In this document: piece by piece, positions 1-8,273 of the stretch | Layout: the number at the start of each line of letters is the position of its first letter | Numbering within the stretch: position 1 is the first letter of the stretch | Source: Phenylobacterium sp. | GTDB lineage: Bacteria; Pseudomonadota; Alphaproteobacteria; Caulobacterales; Caulobacteraceae | Assembly (NCBI RefSeq): GCF_028290885.1 | Contig: NZ_JAQGIZ010000002.1 | Location: 1-40,709, forward strand | DNA: 40,709 nucleotides | Direction of reading: 5' to 3' | Made by a program: the position numbers and the translations under genes | The notes under the pieces: model-generated | Seen by the model: only the letters and a program-made list of their open reading frames with translations | The model's database searches: none | What the model was told of the DNA's origin: nothing

Positions 1-94
1 GCGGCCCTTCGGGCCCCGGCGGGACCTCCTGGGCCCAGGCGCCGGCGGGCGCGATCAGGCCTGCCGCCAGGCCGGCCAGCATCAACTTACGCAT
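1..94 (-). CDS. Exported protein, N-terminal fragment (cut by window edge)
   Basis: Only the first 31 codons are inside the window. The gene starts with ATG at 94 and reads leftwards off the edge. An AGGAGA ribosome-binding sequence lies just upstream. The visible peptide is a typical Sec signal: MRK, a hydrophobic Leu/Ala/Gly core, then an AWA cleavage site near residue 21, followed by QEVPPGPEGP. The mature protein is therefore probably periplasmic or outer-membrane. Nothing in the visible part identifies a family. It is divergent from the DUF1345 gene at 230. Confidence 0.6.
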   Translation of the reverse strand, partial: MRKLMLAGLAAGLIAPAGAWAQEVPPGPEGP

Positions 95-229
95 CCTTCT
101 CTCCTCGGCCCGACTCGGTCGAGGCAACTCAACGCCCTCGCACAGCGGGAGGTTCTGGTCCCGCTTGCGCCGCCCTAGCGCGGTCTACCGGACTCGCGCG
201 ATGCTGCGCCCTCCTGAAGGGAGCGGCGG

Positions 230-925
230 ATGGCGGACGGCAAGGCCCTGGGATGGCGGCGGTTTCTGGGGCCCCTGGGCCCCAGGCCGCGGCTTACCGC
301 CGCCATCGGCGTCGGCCTGGTGGTCGGCGTGGCGCTCACCTGGCTCGCGCCGCATATGGTGCTCTCGACCCGGCTGATCCTGGCCTGGGACGCGCTGTCC
401 GTAACCTTCCTGGGCGCCATGCTGACCAGCATGGTCGAGCACAGCCCGACGGAGATCCGCGCCCAGGCGGCTATCGACGACGAGGGCCGCGGCGCGATCC
501 TCGGCCTGGTGCTGATCGCCTCGGCCGCCAGCGTCTGGGCGGTGGGGGCCGAGCTGTCGCTGGCGAAGGACGCGCACGGCGTCATGAAGGTCGCGCGCAT
601 CGTACTCGCCTTCGGCACCGTCGTCGTCTCGTGGATGATGATGCAGATGATCTTCGCCATCCACTACGCCCACGAATACTACGGCGTCGACGAGGACGAC
701 GGGATCCGCGACGCCGAGGGGATCGACTTCCCGGGCACGGAGCCGCCCGACTATTGGGATTTCATCTACTTCGCCGTCGTCATCGGCGTGGCCTGCGCGA
801 CGGCCGACGCGGACTTCACGTCGAAGGGCCTGCGCCGGATCGGCACGGTGCACAGCCTGGTGGCCTTCGCGTTCAACACGATCATAGTCGCCCTCACCAT
901 CAACCTGACGGCGGGGTTGTTTTAA
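230..925 (+). CDS. DUF1345 family inner-membrane protein
   Basis: A 231-residue integral membrane protein of the DUF1345 family; the molecular function of this family is not known. Hydrophobic segments are visible around residues 24-42, 48-66, 85-104, 122-145, 178-192 and 208-228, so about five or six membrane spans are likely. The family signature is clear in the second half: a FAIHYAHEYY segment, then F-P-G...PDYWDFIYFA, a TSKGLRRI turn, and the closing VAFAFNTIIVALTIN helix. Start ATG at 230 has GGGAG at a normal distance upstream. It stands alone between a divergent exported-protein gene and a convergent cold-shock gene, with a hairpin between the two stops. Family assignment is firm; role unknown. 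Confidence 0.85.
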   Translation: MADGKALGWRRFLGPLGPRPRLTAAIGVGLVVGVALTWLAPHMVLSTRLILAWDALSVTFLGAMLTSMVEHSPTEIRAQAAIDDEGRGAILGLVLIASAASVWAVGAELSLAKDAHGVMKVARIVLAFGTVVVSWMMMQMIFAIHYAHEYYGVDEDDGIRDAEGIDFPGTEPPDYWDFIYFAVVIGVACATADADFTSKGLRRIGTVHSLVAFAFNTIIVALTINLTAGLF

Positions 926-1034
926 CTCACCTCCCACGCGGAGCGGGGGACGGGGACCGCTCGCCGAAGAGCGAGTGGCGGAGGGGGCGAGTTCAAGCGC
1001 CAAGCCCGGCCTCGCCCCTTCAGCCGATGGTCCC

Positions 1035-1056
1035 CCTTCCCCGTGAACGGGGAAGG
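1035..1056. terminator. Hairpin between convergent genes
   Basis: A perfect 9-bp stem (CCTTCCCCG / CGGGGAAGG) with a TGAA loop lies between the stops of the DUF1345 gene and the cold-shock gene. It could end transcription from either side. It has no clear T-run, and similar GC-rich CCCTTCCCC palindromes occur as intergenic repeats in these genomes, so the terminator role is inferred. Confidence 0.45.
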
Positions 1057-1068
1057 TAAGGTCGGATC

Positions 1069-1650
1069 CTAGTCGTTGACCCGCAAGTTGGTGGCCGAGG
1101 TCTTGCCGCTGCGGCGGTCGGCTTCCAGGTCGTAGGCGACCTGTTGGCCTTCGTTCAGGCCGCGCAGGCCAGCCTGCTCGACCGCCGAGATGTGCACGAA
1201 CACGTCCTGGCCGCCGTCGTCAGGCTGGATGAAGCCGAAACCCTTCGTCGGGTTGAACCACTTCACCGTGCCCGCGCCCGCGCCGGCCGGATCGCCGGAG
1301 GGTCGGCCACCGCCACCGCCGCCGCCACCACCGAAGCCGCCGCCCCGCGGACGGTCAAAGCCGCCCCCGCCGCCGCCGCCACGCGGACGGTCGAAGCCGC
1401 CGCCCCCGCCACCGCCGCTGCGCGGCGGAGCCGCGCCCTGGCCGGTGACCACGAGCTGGCCCGCCGAAAGCTTGCCGGACCTGCGGTCCTGCTCGAGTTC
1501 GAAATTGACCAGATCGCCTTCGTTCAGGCCACGAAGGCCTGCTTGTTCGACCGCTGAGATGTGGACGAAGACGTCGCTTCCGCCGTCGTCCGGTTGGATG
1601 AAACCAAAGCCCTTAGCGGTATTGAACCACTTGACTGTGCCGCTCGCCAT
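1069..1650 (-). CDS. Double cold-shock-domain protein with Gly-rich linker
   Basis: A 193-residue protein of two CspA-type cold-shock domains, residues 3-70 and 126-193, each with an RNP1 motif (KGFGFI) and an RNP2 motif (VFVHI) for single-stranded nucleic-acid binding. The domains are nearly identical, indicating an internal duplication. Residues 71-125 form a low-complexity linker of Gly runs with FDRPRGG units, reminiscent of RGG-type RNA-binding segments. Alphaproteobacteria commonly have two-domain Csp proteins of about this size; the long Gly/Arg linker is longer than usual. The expected role is RNA chaperoning in cytoplasm during cold or stationary phase. No cold-shock leader structure was recognised upstream. 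Confidence 0.9.
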   Translation of the reverse strand: MASGTVKWFNTAKGFGFIQPDDGGSDVFVHISAVEQAGLRGLNEGDLVNFELEQDRRSGKLSAGQLVVTGQGAAPPRSGGGGGGGFDRPRGGGGGGGFDRPRGGGFGGGGGGGGGRPSGDPAGAGAGTVKWFNPTKGFGFIQPDDGGQDVFVHISAVEQAGLRGLNEGQQVAYDLEADRRSGKTSATNLRVND

Positions 1651-1839
1651 TCGCCTGACCTAACCGAGATAGAGTCTTGCGCCGGCAAAAACGCAGGCGC
1701 CCGGACCCCGATTTTGGCGGTCCGTGAAGTCTATGTAGCGGGCGAAAAGCCGTGAGGCCAGCCGCACCGTGACATAAGCGCGCAATCGGCTTATTGGAGC
1801 GCCCCTTCATTTCTTCGCGAGAAGGCGGGAAGACGCCCC

Positions 1840-2427
1840 TTGAACAGCATTTGTGTGTACTGCGGATCGGCTCCCGGCGCCGACCCCGCCTTCCTCGACG
1901 AGGCGGTCCGGGCCGGCACGCTGATCGCCAGGCAAGGCCTGACGCTGGTCTACGGCGGCGGCCGGGTGGGGCTGATGGGGGCGGTGGCCGACGCGGCGCT
2001 AGCCGCCGGCGGCAAGGTGGTGGGCGTCATGCCCGCCGACCTGGTCAACCAGGAGATCGGCCACACGGGGCTCACCGAGCTCAAGGTGGTCAATTCGATG
2101 CACGAGCGGAAGTGGGCCATGGCCGAACTCGCCGACGGTTTCCTGTGCCTGCCGGGCGGGCCTGGCACCTTCGAGGAGATCTTCGAGCAGTGGACCTGGG
2201 CGCTCCTGGGCTTCCACGCCAAGCCCTGCGGCTTCGTCAACGTGAGGGGCTACTACGACCCCCTGCGCAAGACCGTGCAGCACATGGCCGACAACGGCTT
2301 CCTGGCCCAGCAGTATGTCGACATGCTGGTCTACGCCGACACCACCGCCGCCGCGATCGAGGCCTTCCGCGCCTACGTCCCGCCGCCGCCGAAGTGGGGC
2401 CTGGCGCCGGTCGAACAGCGCTACTAA
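1840..2427 (+). CDS. LOG family protein (TIGR00730), nucleotide 5'-monophosphate phosphoribohydrolase-like
   Basis: A 195-residue Rossmann-fold protein of the lysine-decarboxylase-like/LOG family. Members hydrolyse the N-glycosidic bond of cytokinin riboside 5'-monophosphates or of AMP and other nucleotide monophosphates. The family hallmarks are present: CVYCGS at residues 5-10, LVYGGGRVGLMG at 36-47, the Arg-Lys pair at 90-91, and the PGGPGTFEE phosphoribose-binding and catalytic motif at 105-113. The likely start is a TTG at 1840, since MNSICVYCGS aligns with the family N terminus; AAGGCGGGAA lies upstream. It is single-gene. The older label lysine decarboxylase is misleading for this family. 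The real substrate cannot be told from sequence. Confidence 0.88.
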   Translation: MNSICVYCGSAPGADPAFLDEAVRAGTLIARQGLTLVYGGGRVGLMGAVADAALAAGGKVVGVMPADLVNQEIGHTGLTELKVVNSMHERKWAMAELADGFLCLPGGPGTFEEIFEQWTWALLGFHAKPCGFVNVRGYYDPLRKTVQHMADNGFLAQQYVDMLVYADTTAAAIEAFRAYVPPPPKWGLAPVEQRY

Positions 2428-2598
2428 GCCGACGGCGGCAAAAACCGGCCGCGATTAACCGTCCGTTACCGCCTTTCACGCCTTGCTCTCGCCTGGACGC
2501 TCGCAGCGATCGCGGGCGGACACGGCCCGTGAAGAAGCTCCGCGCCAAACCCGTTCATCTGGCGAACGCCGGCGGTCCGCGCCGGGTTTGGAGCTTCC

Positions 2599-4086
2599 GT
2601 GCCGGCCGCGCTTCCCGCCCATCGACCTGACCTCGGGGACACCGGACTCGACCCGCAGGACTGGGGCGAAATCCGCGCTCAGGGCCACCGGATGCTGGAC
2701 GACATGTTCGACCACATGCAGGGCCTGCGCGACGGCCCGGTCTGGCGTACGCCGCCCGCCGAGGCCCGCGCCCGTTTCCGCAGCCCCCTGCCTGTGGCGC
2801 CCAGCGACCTGGCGCAGACCTACGAAGCCTTCCAGCGTGACGTCCTGCCGTTCGGCGGCGGCAACGCGCACCCCGGCTTCATGGGCTGGGTGCAGGGCGC
2901 CGGCACGGCGGTCGGCATGCTGGCCGAGATGCTGGCGGCGGGCCTCAACGCCAACCTCGGCGGCCGCGACCACATGCCGATCGAGGTCGAGCGCCAGATC
3001 CTCGCCTGGGTCCGGGGGATGTTCGGCTTTCCGCAAAGCGCCAGCGGCCTCTTCGTGACCGGAACCTCGCAGGCCAATTTCCTGGCCGTACTGGTCGCCC
3101 GCACCCGGGCCCTGGGCGCCGACGCCCGGCGGGCGGGCCTTGGCGTCGAGGGCGCGCGCCTCGTCGCCTATGCCTCGAAGGCGGTCCACAGCTGCGTACC
3201 GCGGGCGCTCGACATGGCCGGGATCGGCGCCGACGGCCTGCGGCTGGTCGAGGTCGACGCCGACCACCGCATCGACCTGGCGGCCCTCAAGGCCGCCATC
3301 GCCCGAGACCGCGCGCTCGGCCTGACGCCCTTCCTGATCGTCGGCGCCGCCGGCACGGTCGACGTGGGCGCCATCGACGACCTCAACGGCCTGGCCGACA
3401 TCGCGGCCGCCGAAGGGCTCACCTTCCACGTGGACGGGGCGCTGGGCGCGCTGGCCGTGCTCTCGCCGGAGCTGGCGCCGAAAGTGGCCGGCATCGAGCG
3501 CTGCGACTCCCTGGCCTTCGACTTCCACAAGTGGGGCCACGTCCCCTACGACGCCGGCTACATCCTGGTCCGCGACGGAGCGCTTCACCAGGCGACCTTC
3601 GACAATCCCGCCGCCTACCTGGCGCGCGCCGACCGCGGCCTGGCGGCCGGCGACTGGTGGCCCTGCGACTACGGCCCCGACCTGTCGCGCGGCTTCAGGG
3701 CGCTGAAGACCTGGTTCACCCTGCGGACCTACGGCGTCGCGGCGCTGGGCGAGGCCATGGCCGCCAACTGCGCCCTGGCCCAGGCCCTGGCGGCCCGCGT
3801 GGACGCCGAGCCGGAGCTGGAGCGGCTGGCGCCGGTGGCCCTGAACATCGTCTGCTTCCGCTACCGGCGCGGCGCCTCGGACGCCATGAACGCCGAGATC
3901 GTCGCCGACCTGCAGGAGGCCGGCCGGGTCGCGCCGTCGCTGACTACGGTGGGCGGCCGAAAAGCCATCCGGGCGGCGATCGTCAATCACAGAACCCGCG
4001 TCGAAGACATTGAAGCGCTTGTGGATTCCGTGCTCGCGCACGGGCGCCGCGCCTTGCAGACCCTAGCCATGGAAGCCGCCCGATGA
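2599..4086 (+). CDS. PLP-dependent group II amino-acid decarboxylase
   Basis: A 495-residue fold-type I PLP enzyme of the pyridoxal-dependent (aromatic amino acid / glutamate type) decarboxylase family. These enzymes remove CO2 from amino acids to give amines. Visible landmarks are the N-terminal dimer helix, GGGNAHPGFMGW at 86-97, TGTSQANFLA at 154-163, the His stacking on the cofactor ring (H197 in SKAVHS), HVDGA with the pyridine-binding Asp279, and the Schiff-base Lys311 in FDFHKWGH. Length is normal. Start is GTG at 2599 with GGAG eight bases upstream. The stop overlaps the start of the ATP-grasp gene (ATGA), so the two are translationally coupled. The substrate is not determinable; aromatic amino acids are a reasonable first guess. 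Confidence 0.85.
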   Translation: MPAALPAHRPDLGDTGLDPQDWGEIRAQGHRMLDDMFDHMQGLRDGPVWRTPPAEARARFRSPLPVAPSDLAQTYEAFQRDVLPFGGGNAHPGFMGWVQGAGTAVGMLAEMLAAGLNANLGGRDHMPIEVERQILAWVRGMFGFPQSASGLFVTGTSQANFLAVLVARTRALGADARRAGLGVEGARLVAYASKAVHSCVPRALDMAGIGADGLRLVEVDADHRIDLAALKAAIARDRALGLTPFLIVGAAGTVDVGAIDDLNGLADIAAAEGLTFHVDGALGALAVLSPELAPKVAGIERCDSLAFDFHKWGHVPYDAGYILVRDGALHQATFDNPAAYLARADRGLAAGDWWPCDYGPDLSRGFRALKTWFTLRTYGVAALGEAMAANCALAQALAARVDAEPELERLAPVALNIVCFRYRRGASDAMNAEIVADLQEAGRVAPSLTTVGGRKAIRAAIVNHRTRVEDIEALVDSVLAHGRRALQTLAMEAAR

Positions 4087-5306
4087 GCGCCGTCTACGCC
4101 CCGGAAGCGCCGATCCCGCCGGCGCGGTCCGACGTCACCATCGGCCTGGCCGCGATCCTGCGCCTCGCCTACGAGGGCAAGGACCTGCAGGGCCTGTGGG
4201 CGGAGCTCCACGCCCGCGTCTCCGCCGATCCGCTGGACACCGCGGCGCTGATGGATATGTCGGTCGTCGCCCAGGCCGCCAACAACCGCGACCAGAGCCT
4301 GGCGCTCCAGGCCGCCGCTCTGCAGTTCAACCGCGTCTACCGCCGCCCGCACGGCCGCGGCGACGGCCTGAAGGTCGCAGCCTTCGTGACCCTCGGCGAC
4401 TTCATGGCCAACACGCCCATCGACTTCCTGCTGGCCGGGTCGGACATCGACCTTCGCCTCTGCTACGTCGACGCCGAGACGCCGGACCTGAGCTTCGTGC
4501 CCGAGCACGACGTGGCCTTCCTGGCTGTGGGCGAGTCCGCCGAGAACCGGCTCGTCCTGGAGAACTGCGCCCGCCTGCTGGCCGGTCGCCGGGTGCTGAA
4601 CGGCGATACCGCCCGGATCGCCGGCCTCACCCGCGACGGGGTCAGCACCCTCCTGGCGGGCGAACCCGCGCTCTATGCGCCGGCGGCCTACCGGATCGAC
4701 CGCCAGGACCTGAGCCGGCTGGCCCTCGGCATCCTGCAGCCGTCGGAACTGCAGGCCGAATTGGCGTGGCCGCTGATCGCCCGCCCGATCGGCACCCACG
4801 CCGGCCAGGGCATGGGGAAGCTCGACAGCCGCGAGGCGGTCGCCGCCTACCTCGAGGGGCGGCCCGAGCCGCGCTTCTACGTCTCGCCGTTCGTGGACTA
4901 CAGCAGCCCCGATGGCCTGTTCCGCAAGCAGCGCATCGCCTTCATCGGCGGCCGCGCCTTCCCCAGCCACTATGCCGTCCAGCCGCACTGGATGGTTCAC
5001 TACCTGAGCGCCGAGATGACCGATCGCCCGGAGCGCCGGGCCGAGGAGGCCGCCTGGATGGCGGACTTCGACACGGACTTCGCCCGGCGCCATGCCGCGG
5101 CCTTCGAGGCGCTCAACCGCCGTATCGGCCTCGACTACTTCGGGATCGACTGCGCCGAGGCCCCCGACGGCCGGCTGCTGGTCTTCGAGGTCGACGTGGC
5201 GATGATCGTCCACGACCTCGATCCGGTGGAGGTGTTCCCCTACAAGAAGCCCGCCATGCGCCGGCTGTTCGAGGCCTTCCAGGCGATGCTGGCGTCGGCG
5301 GCCTGA
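4083..5306 (+). CDS. ATP-grasp-like protein coupled to a PLP decarboxylase
   Basis: A 407-residue protein. Residues about 20-85 are helical and TPR-like (YEGKDLQGLWAEL...LMDMSVVAQA). The middle region (95-200) resembles the N-terminal Rossmann-like lobe of ATP-grasp ligases. The C-terminal 205-400 has features of an ATP-grasp domain: LIARPIGTHAGQGMGKL (nucleotide-binding loop), a KQRIAFIGGRAFPSHY strand, LDYFGIDCAE, and FEVDVAM in the place of the metal-binding ExN motif, here E-V-D. ATP-grasp enzymes of the RimK/glutathione-synthetase type join a carboxylate to an amine through an acyl phosphate. The ATGA overlap with the decarboxylase suggests the partner's amine product could be the acceptor. 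That is inference; no exact family is recognised. Confidence 0.65.
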   Translation: MSAVYAPEAPIPPARSDVTIGLAAILRLAYEGKDLQGLWAELHARVSADPLDTAALMDMSVVAQAANNRDQSLALQAAALQFNRVYRRPHGRGDGLKVAAFVTLGDFMANTPIDFLLAGSDIDLRLCYVDAETPDLSFVPEHDVAFLAVGESAENRLVLENCARLLAGRRVLNGDTARIAGLTRDGVSTLLAGEPALYAPAAYRIDRQDLSRLALGILQPSELQAELAWPLIARPIGTHAGQGMGKLDSREAVAAYLEGRPEPRFYVSPFVDYSSPDGLFRKQRIAFIGGRAFPSHYAVQPHWMVHYLSAEMTDRPERRAEEAAWMADFDTDFARRHAAAFEALNRRIGLDYFGIDCAEAPDGRLLVFEVDVAMIVHDLDPVEVFPYKKPAMRRLFEAFQAMLASAA

Positions 5307-5313
5307 GGCACGC

Positions 5314-6195
5314 CTACTCCGCCGCCACCCGCGCCTGCGCTTGGGCCGGCATTCGCGAGCGGTGGTAGGGCCGGTCGCCCAGCACGGTCGCGCGGTTCAT
5401 GATCCGCTGCTGCGGCAGGTAGTCGTTGACGGCGTAGTGCTGGGTCACCCGGTTGTCCCAGAAGGCCACCGCGTTGGGGGTCCAGCGCCAGCGGACCAGG
5501 AACTCCGGCTGCTGGATGTGGGCGAACAGCATGGTCAGGATCGCGTCGCTCTCCTTGCGCCTCAGGCCCTTGATCCGCTCGGTGAAGCCGTAGTTGACGA
5601 ACAGGCCGTCCTCGCCGGTTTCCGGATGGGTGCGGACCACCGGGTGCAGCACCGGCGGATGCTCGTCCAGGGCCCGGCTGTGCTTCTCAGCCCCGGCCGC
5701 GCCCGCCACCCGGCCGCGCGCCGGGAAGCCGCGGGCGAAGTCGTGCACCGCGTCCAGCCCGGCCAGGAAGTTCCGCAAAGGGGCCGACAAGGCCTCGTAG
5801 GCCGCCTTCATGTCCGAGAATACCGTGTCGCCCCCCAGCGGCGGCAGGCGCCTGGCATAGAGGATCGAGCCCATCGGCGGGGTCTCGATGAAGGTGATGT
5901 CGGTATGCCAGGCGTCGTTGTCGGTGGGATTGCCGGCGTGGTTGTCGAGGATGAACAGTTCCGGCGCCTCGGGCACCCCCGGATAGAGCGGATGGGTGTG
6001 CAGCGGCCCGAAGCGGGCGGCGAAGTCACGGTGCTGGACGGGCGTCAGCTGCTGGTCCTGGAAGAAGATCACCTTATGGCGCAGCAAGGCCTGCCGGATG
6101 GTCTGCAGCAGGTCGTCCGACATCGGCTGGGCAAGGTCGACGCCTTCGATCACCGCGCCGATGGCGGGCGTCAGGGGCTGGATCTGGAACGGCAT
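5314..6195 (-). CDS. TauD/TfdA-family Fe(II)/2-oxoglutarate dioxygenase
   Basis: A 293-residue non-haem iron dioxygenase. The iron-binding facial triad is visible: H97 and D99 in WHTD, and H253 in DNRVTQHYAVNDY. R264 and/or R268 in the following QQRIMNRATVLGD probably bind 2-oxoglutarate. The N terminus (IGAVIEGVDLAQPM) and the FGPLHTHP segment are typical of TauD-like enzymes. Family members hydroxylate sulfonates such as taurine, alkyl sulfates or phenoxyacetates. No sulfonate transporter or sulfur regulator is nearby, so taurine should not be assumed. It converges with the ATP-grasp gene, the stops being seven bases apart, so it is not co-transcribed with the decarboxylase pair. Confidence 0.88.
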   Translation of the reverse strand: MPFQIQPLTPAIGAVIEGVDLAQPMSDDLLQTIRQALLRHKVIFFQDQQLTPVQHRDFAARFGPLHTHPLYPGVPEAPELFILDNHAGNPTDNDAWHTDITFIETPPMGSILYARRLPPLGGDTVFSDMKAAYEALSAPLRNFLAGLDAVHDFARGFPARGRVAGAAGAEKHSRALDEHPPVLHPVVRTHPETGEDGLFVNYGFTERIKGLRRKESDAILTMLFAHIQQPEFLVRWRWTPNAVAFWDNRVTQHYAVNDYLPQQRIMNRATVLGDRPYHRSRMPAQAQARVAAE

Positions 6196-6272
6196 GGCTC
6201 AGGCCTCCGCGAAGGCGCCAGCCAACTCCATCCGCGGTCCGCCGTCAAAGGCGGCGTCGACGGAACGCCGAA

Positions 6273-6298
6273 AGGCCCCCGGCGCGAGCCGAGGGCCT
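6273..6298 (-). terminator. Candidate intrinsic terminator of the glycine-zipper gene
   Basis: On the minus strand, AGGCCC pairs with GGGCCT around an inner GGC/GCC stem with a tetraloop, followed by TTTCGG. It sits 22 bases past the stop at 6321. The T-run is short, so strength is uncertain. Confidence 0.5.
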
Positions 6299-6320
6299 GA
6301 TGGTTCGATAGGGTCAGGAC

Positions 6321-7028
6321 TTAGTAGCGGCGGCCCCCGTCCTGGCGGTCCCCGTCGTGCCGGTCCATGCGGACCTGGGCCGAGAGGTCGTCGAGGCGCG
6401 CCTGCAGGGTGGCCCGCTCACGCGGGTCCAAGCGCCCGTCGCGGCCGCGGTATTGCTCCTCGCGACGGATGTCGGAGAGCGTGCGCTCGGCCCGGCGGCT
6501 TTCGCCGGGCGAAAGGCTCCCGTCGGCGCGGCCGCGCTGGATGCGGTCGGCGATGCGGTTGATCTGGGTGTCGATATCCCAGGTGTTGGCGCGGCTGTCA
6601 TAGGAGGCGTTGCGGCCATAGACGCCGCCGTTGGCGACCCAGGCGCCGCGGCTGTCGTAATAGCCGTTCGGCTGGCCGTCGACCCAGGCCCCGGTGCGGT
6701 CGTAGTAGCCGACCGCCGCGCTGCGATCGACGGAATTGGCGTGCCAGCGGCCGTTGTCGTCGTAGTAGCCGTAGGCGTGGGCGCAGTCGCGCGAGCCGCG
6801 GGACAGCTGGTTGCCGACGACCGCGCCGCCGACCCCGCCGACGACCGCGCCAGTGCCCCTGTCATGGCGGCCGGCCACCGCGCTGCCCAAGAGGGCGCCG
6901 GCGACCGCGCCCACGGCCGTGCCGGCGGCGCGGTTGGCGCTGCGCTGTTCGCAGGTCTCCTGGGCCATGGCCAGGGACGGGATGAGGGCCGCGACGGCAA
7001 AGCCGGCGAGGAGAAGATTCTTACGCAT
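6321..7028 (-). CDS. Exported glycine-zipper envelope protein
   Basis: A 235-residue exported protein. The chosen start is ATG at 7028, with AGGAG nine bases upstream. Residues 1-22 are a Sec signal ending AMA. Residues 35-73 form a glycine zipper (GTAVGAVAGALLG...GAVVGGVGGAVVGNQ), a motif that packs helices in or on membranes. Residues 85-135 carry three spaced YYD repeats (YYDDNGRW, YYDRTGAW, YYDSRGAW). The C-terminal 80 residues are charged and helical, with an EF-hand-like spacing (RGRADGSLSPGE; RDGRLDPRE), which might bind calcium. Glycine-zipper proteins of this type are common in Caulobacterales envelopes but their function is unknown. A predicted EcfG promoter lies just upstream, suggesting stress induction. 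Confidence 0.8.
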   Translation of the reverse strand: MRKNLLLAGFAVAALIPSLAMAQETCEQRSANRAAGTAVGAVAGALLGSAVAGRHDRGTGAVVGGVGGAVVGNQLSRGSRDCAHAYGYYDDNGRWHANSVDRSAAVGYYDRTGAWVDGQPNGYYDSRGAWVANGGVYGRNASYDSRANTWDIDTQINRIADRIQRGRADGSLSPGESRRAERTLSDIRREEQYRGRDGRLDPRERATLQARLDDLSAQVRMDRHDGDRQDGGRRY

Positions 7029-7075
7029 GGGGTGCTCCTGGGTCGGGGACATCCGTCCCTCCCTTTGGCCTTCAC

Positions 7076-7101
7076 AACGTAAGCTGGAGCACCGAGGTTC
7101 C
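7076..7101 (-). promoter_or_regulatory. Predicted EcfG (general stress) promoter
   Basis: On the minus strand GGAAC (7101-7097) and CGTT (7079-7076) are separated by 17 bases, matching the alphaproteobacterial general-stress consensus GGAAC-N16/17-cGTT. Predicted transcription would start near 7070, about 40 bases before the glycine-zipper start codon. Prediction by eye only. Confidence 0.6.
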
Positions 7102-7150
7102 GCACGTAACCGGAGCCGACTAGGTTGCGGCAGCCATGGAGGAGCAGCGG

Positions 7151-8239
7151 ATGCGTGGGATTCGGGGACGTTTTGCGGGCGTGTTTGGGGGCCTGGCCGC
7201 GGGCCTGCTGGCCGTGACGGGGGCTATCGCCGCACCGCAGCCCGAGCCGCATGACTTCACGATCAGGGATTTCCGCTTCCGGTCCGGCGAGAGCCTGCCG
7301 GAGCTGAAGCTGCACTACTATACGCTGGGCCAGCCGAAGCGGGACGCGGCCGGCCGGGTGGTCAACGCGGTGCTCATCCTGCACGGCACCGGCGGCACGG
7401 GCCGCCAGTTCCTGGCCCCGCAGTTCGCCGACGTGCTGTTCGCGCCCGGCGGCCTGCTGGACCCCGCCAAGTACTTCATCATCCTGCCCGACGGCATCGG
7501 CCACGGCGGCTCGTCCAAGCCCTCTGACGGCCTGCACGCCCGCTTCCCGCACTACGACTACGCCGACATGGTCGAGGCCCAGCACGCCCTGGTCACTAAG
7601 GCGCTCGGCGTCCAGCAGTTGCGGCTGATCATGGGGACCTCCATGGGCTGCATGCACGCCTTCGTCTGGGCCGAGACCTATCCGGACGGCGCCAAGGCGC
7701 TGATGCCGCTCGCCTGCCTGCCGATCCAGATCGCCGGGCGCAACCGATTGTGGCGCGAGATGTCGATCGCCGCCATCAAGTCGGACCCGGCCTGGAAGGG
7801 CGGCGACTACACGGCCGAGCCCGTCCAGGGGCTGCGGACCGCCGAGAGCCTGCTGATCCTGGCTGGGGCCGCGCCCTGGCCAATGCAGCTTTCCATGCCC
7901 ACCCGCGAGGCCGTCGACGCCTATGTCGCCAAGGAGGTCCCGGCCAGGGTCGACGCCGCCGAGGCCAACGACCTGATCTACCAGCTCGACGCCTCGCGCA
8001 CCTACGACCCCTCCAGGGACCTGGAGAAGATCGCCGCGCCGGTGACCTGGGTGAACTCCGGCGACGACTTCATCAACCCGCCGGAGCTCGGCGTCGCCCA
8101 GCGCGAGGTGAAGCGCATCAGGCAGGGCCGCTTCGTCCTGGTCCCCGCCGGCCCCGACACCCACGGCCACGGCACCCACACCTGGGCGAAGTTCTGGCAG
8201 AGCGACCTGGCGGAGCTTTTGAAGCGGTCCGGCGGGTAG
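7151..8239 (+). CDS. Exported alpha/beta hydrolase (homoserine O-acetyltransferase-like fold)
   Basis: A 362-residue alpha/beta hydrolase. An in-frame ATG exists at 7136, but the second ATG at 7151 is preferred because GGAGGAG stands seven bases before it and a signal peptide then starts normally (MRGIRGRF, hydrophobic core, AIA cleavage near residue 27). The nucleophile elbow is GTSMGCMHAF with Ser164. A downstream SGDDFINPPE supplies the acid and THGHGTHTW the His. The sequence order (LHYYTLGQP, LHGTGGTGRQF, PDGIGHGGSSKPSDG) resembles the MetX-like hydrolase subfamily. A Sec signal argues against a role in methionine synthesis, so a periplasmic esterase or acyltransferase is more likely. 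Substrate unknown. Confidence 0.85.
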   Translation: MRGIRGRFAGVFGGLAAGLLAVTGAIAAPQPEPHDFTIRDFRFRSGESLPELKLHYYTLGQPKRDAAGRVVNAVLILHGTGGTGRQFLAPQFADVLFAPGGLLDPAKYFIILPDGIGHGGSSKPSDGLHARFPHYDYADMVEAQHALVTKALGVQQLRLIMGTSMGCMHAFVWAETYPDGAKALMPLACLPIQIAGRNRLWREMSIAAIKSDPAWKGGDYTAEPVQGLRTAESLLILAGAAPWPMQLSMPTREAVDAYVAKEVPARVDAAEANDLIYQLDASRTYDPSRDLEKIAAPVTWVNSGDDFINPPELGVAQREVKRIRQGRFVLVPAGPDTHGHGTHTWAKFWQSDLAELLKRSGG

Positions 8240-8244
8240 GGCGG

Positions 8245-8272
8245 CCCGGCGCGACCCGGACCACCCGCCGGG
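8245..8272. terminator. Possible hairpin between convergent genes
   Basis: A 7-bp stem CCCGGCG / CGCCGGG with a 14-base loop lies between the hydrolase stop (8239) and the receptor stop (8274). No T-run is present, so a terminator role is only possible. Confidence 0.25.
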
Positions 8273-8273
8273 A

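Noticed and set aside
2476..4041. 521-codon minus-strand open frame
   Set aside because: Antisense to the PLP decarboxylase with its complete motif set; composition is Gly/Arg/Val-rich without domain features.
5314..6195. Naming the dioxygenase as taurine dioxygenase
   Set aside because: The family is clear, but no sulfonate transport or sulfur regulation gene is nearby to support the specific substrate.
6314..8179. 621-codon minus-strand open frame
   Set aside because: It overlaps the exported hydrolase in antisense and the glycine-zipper gene in another frame; no coherent protein features.
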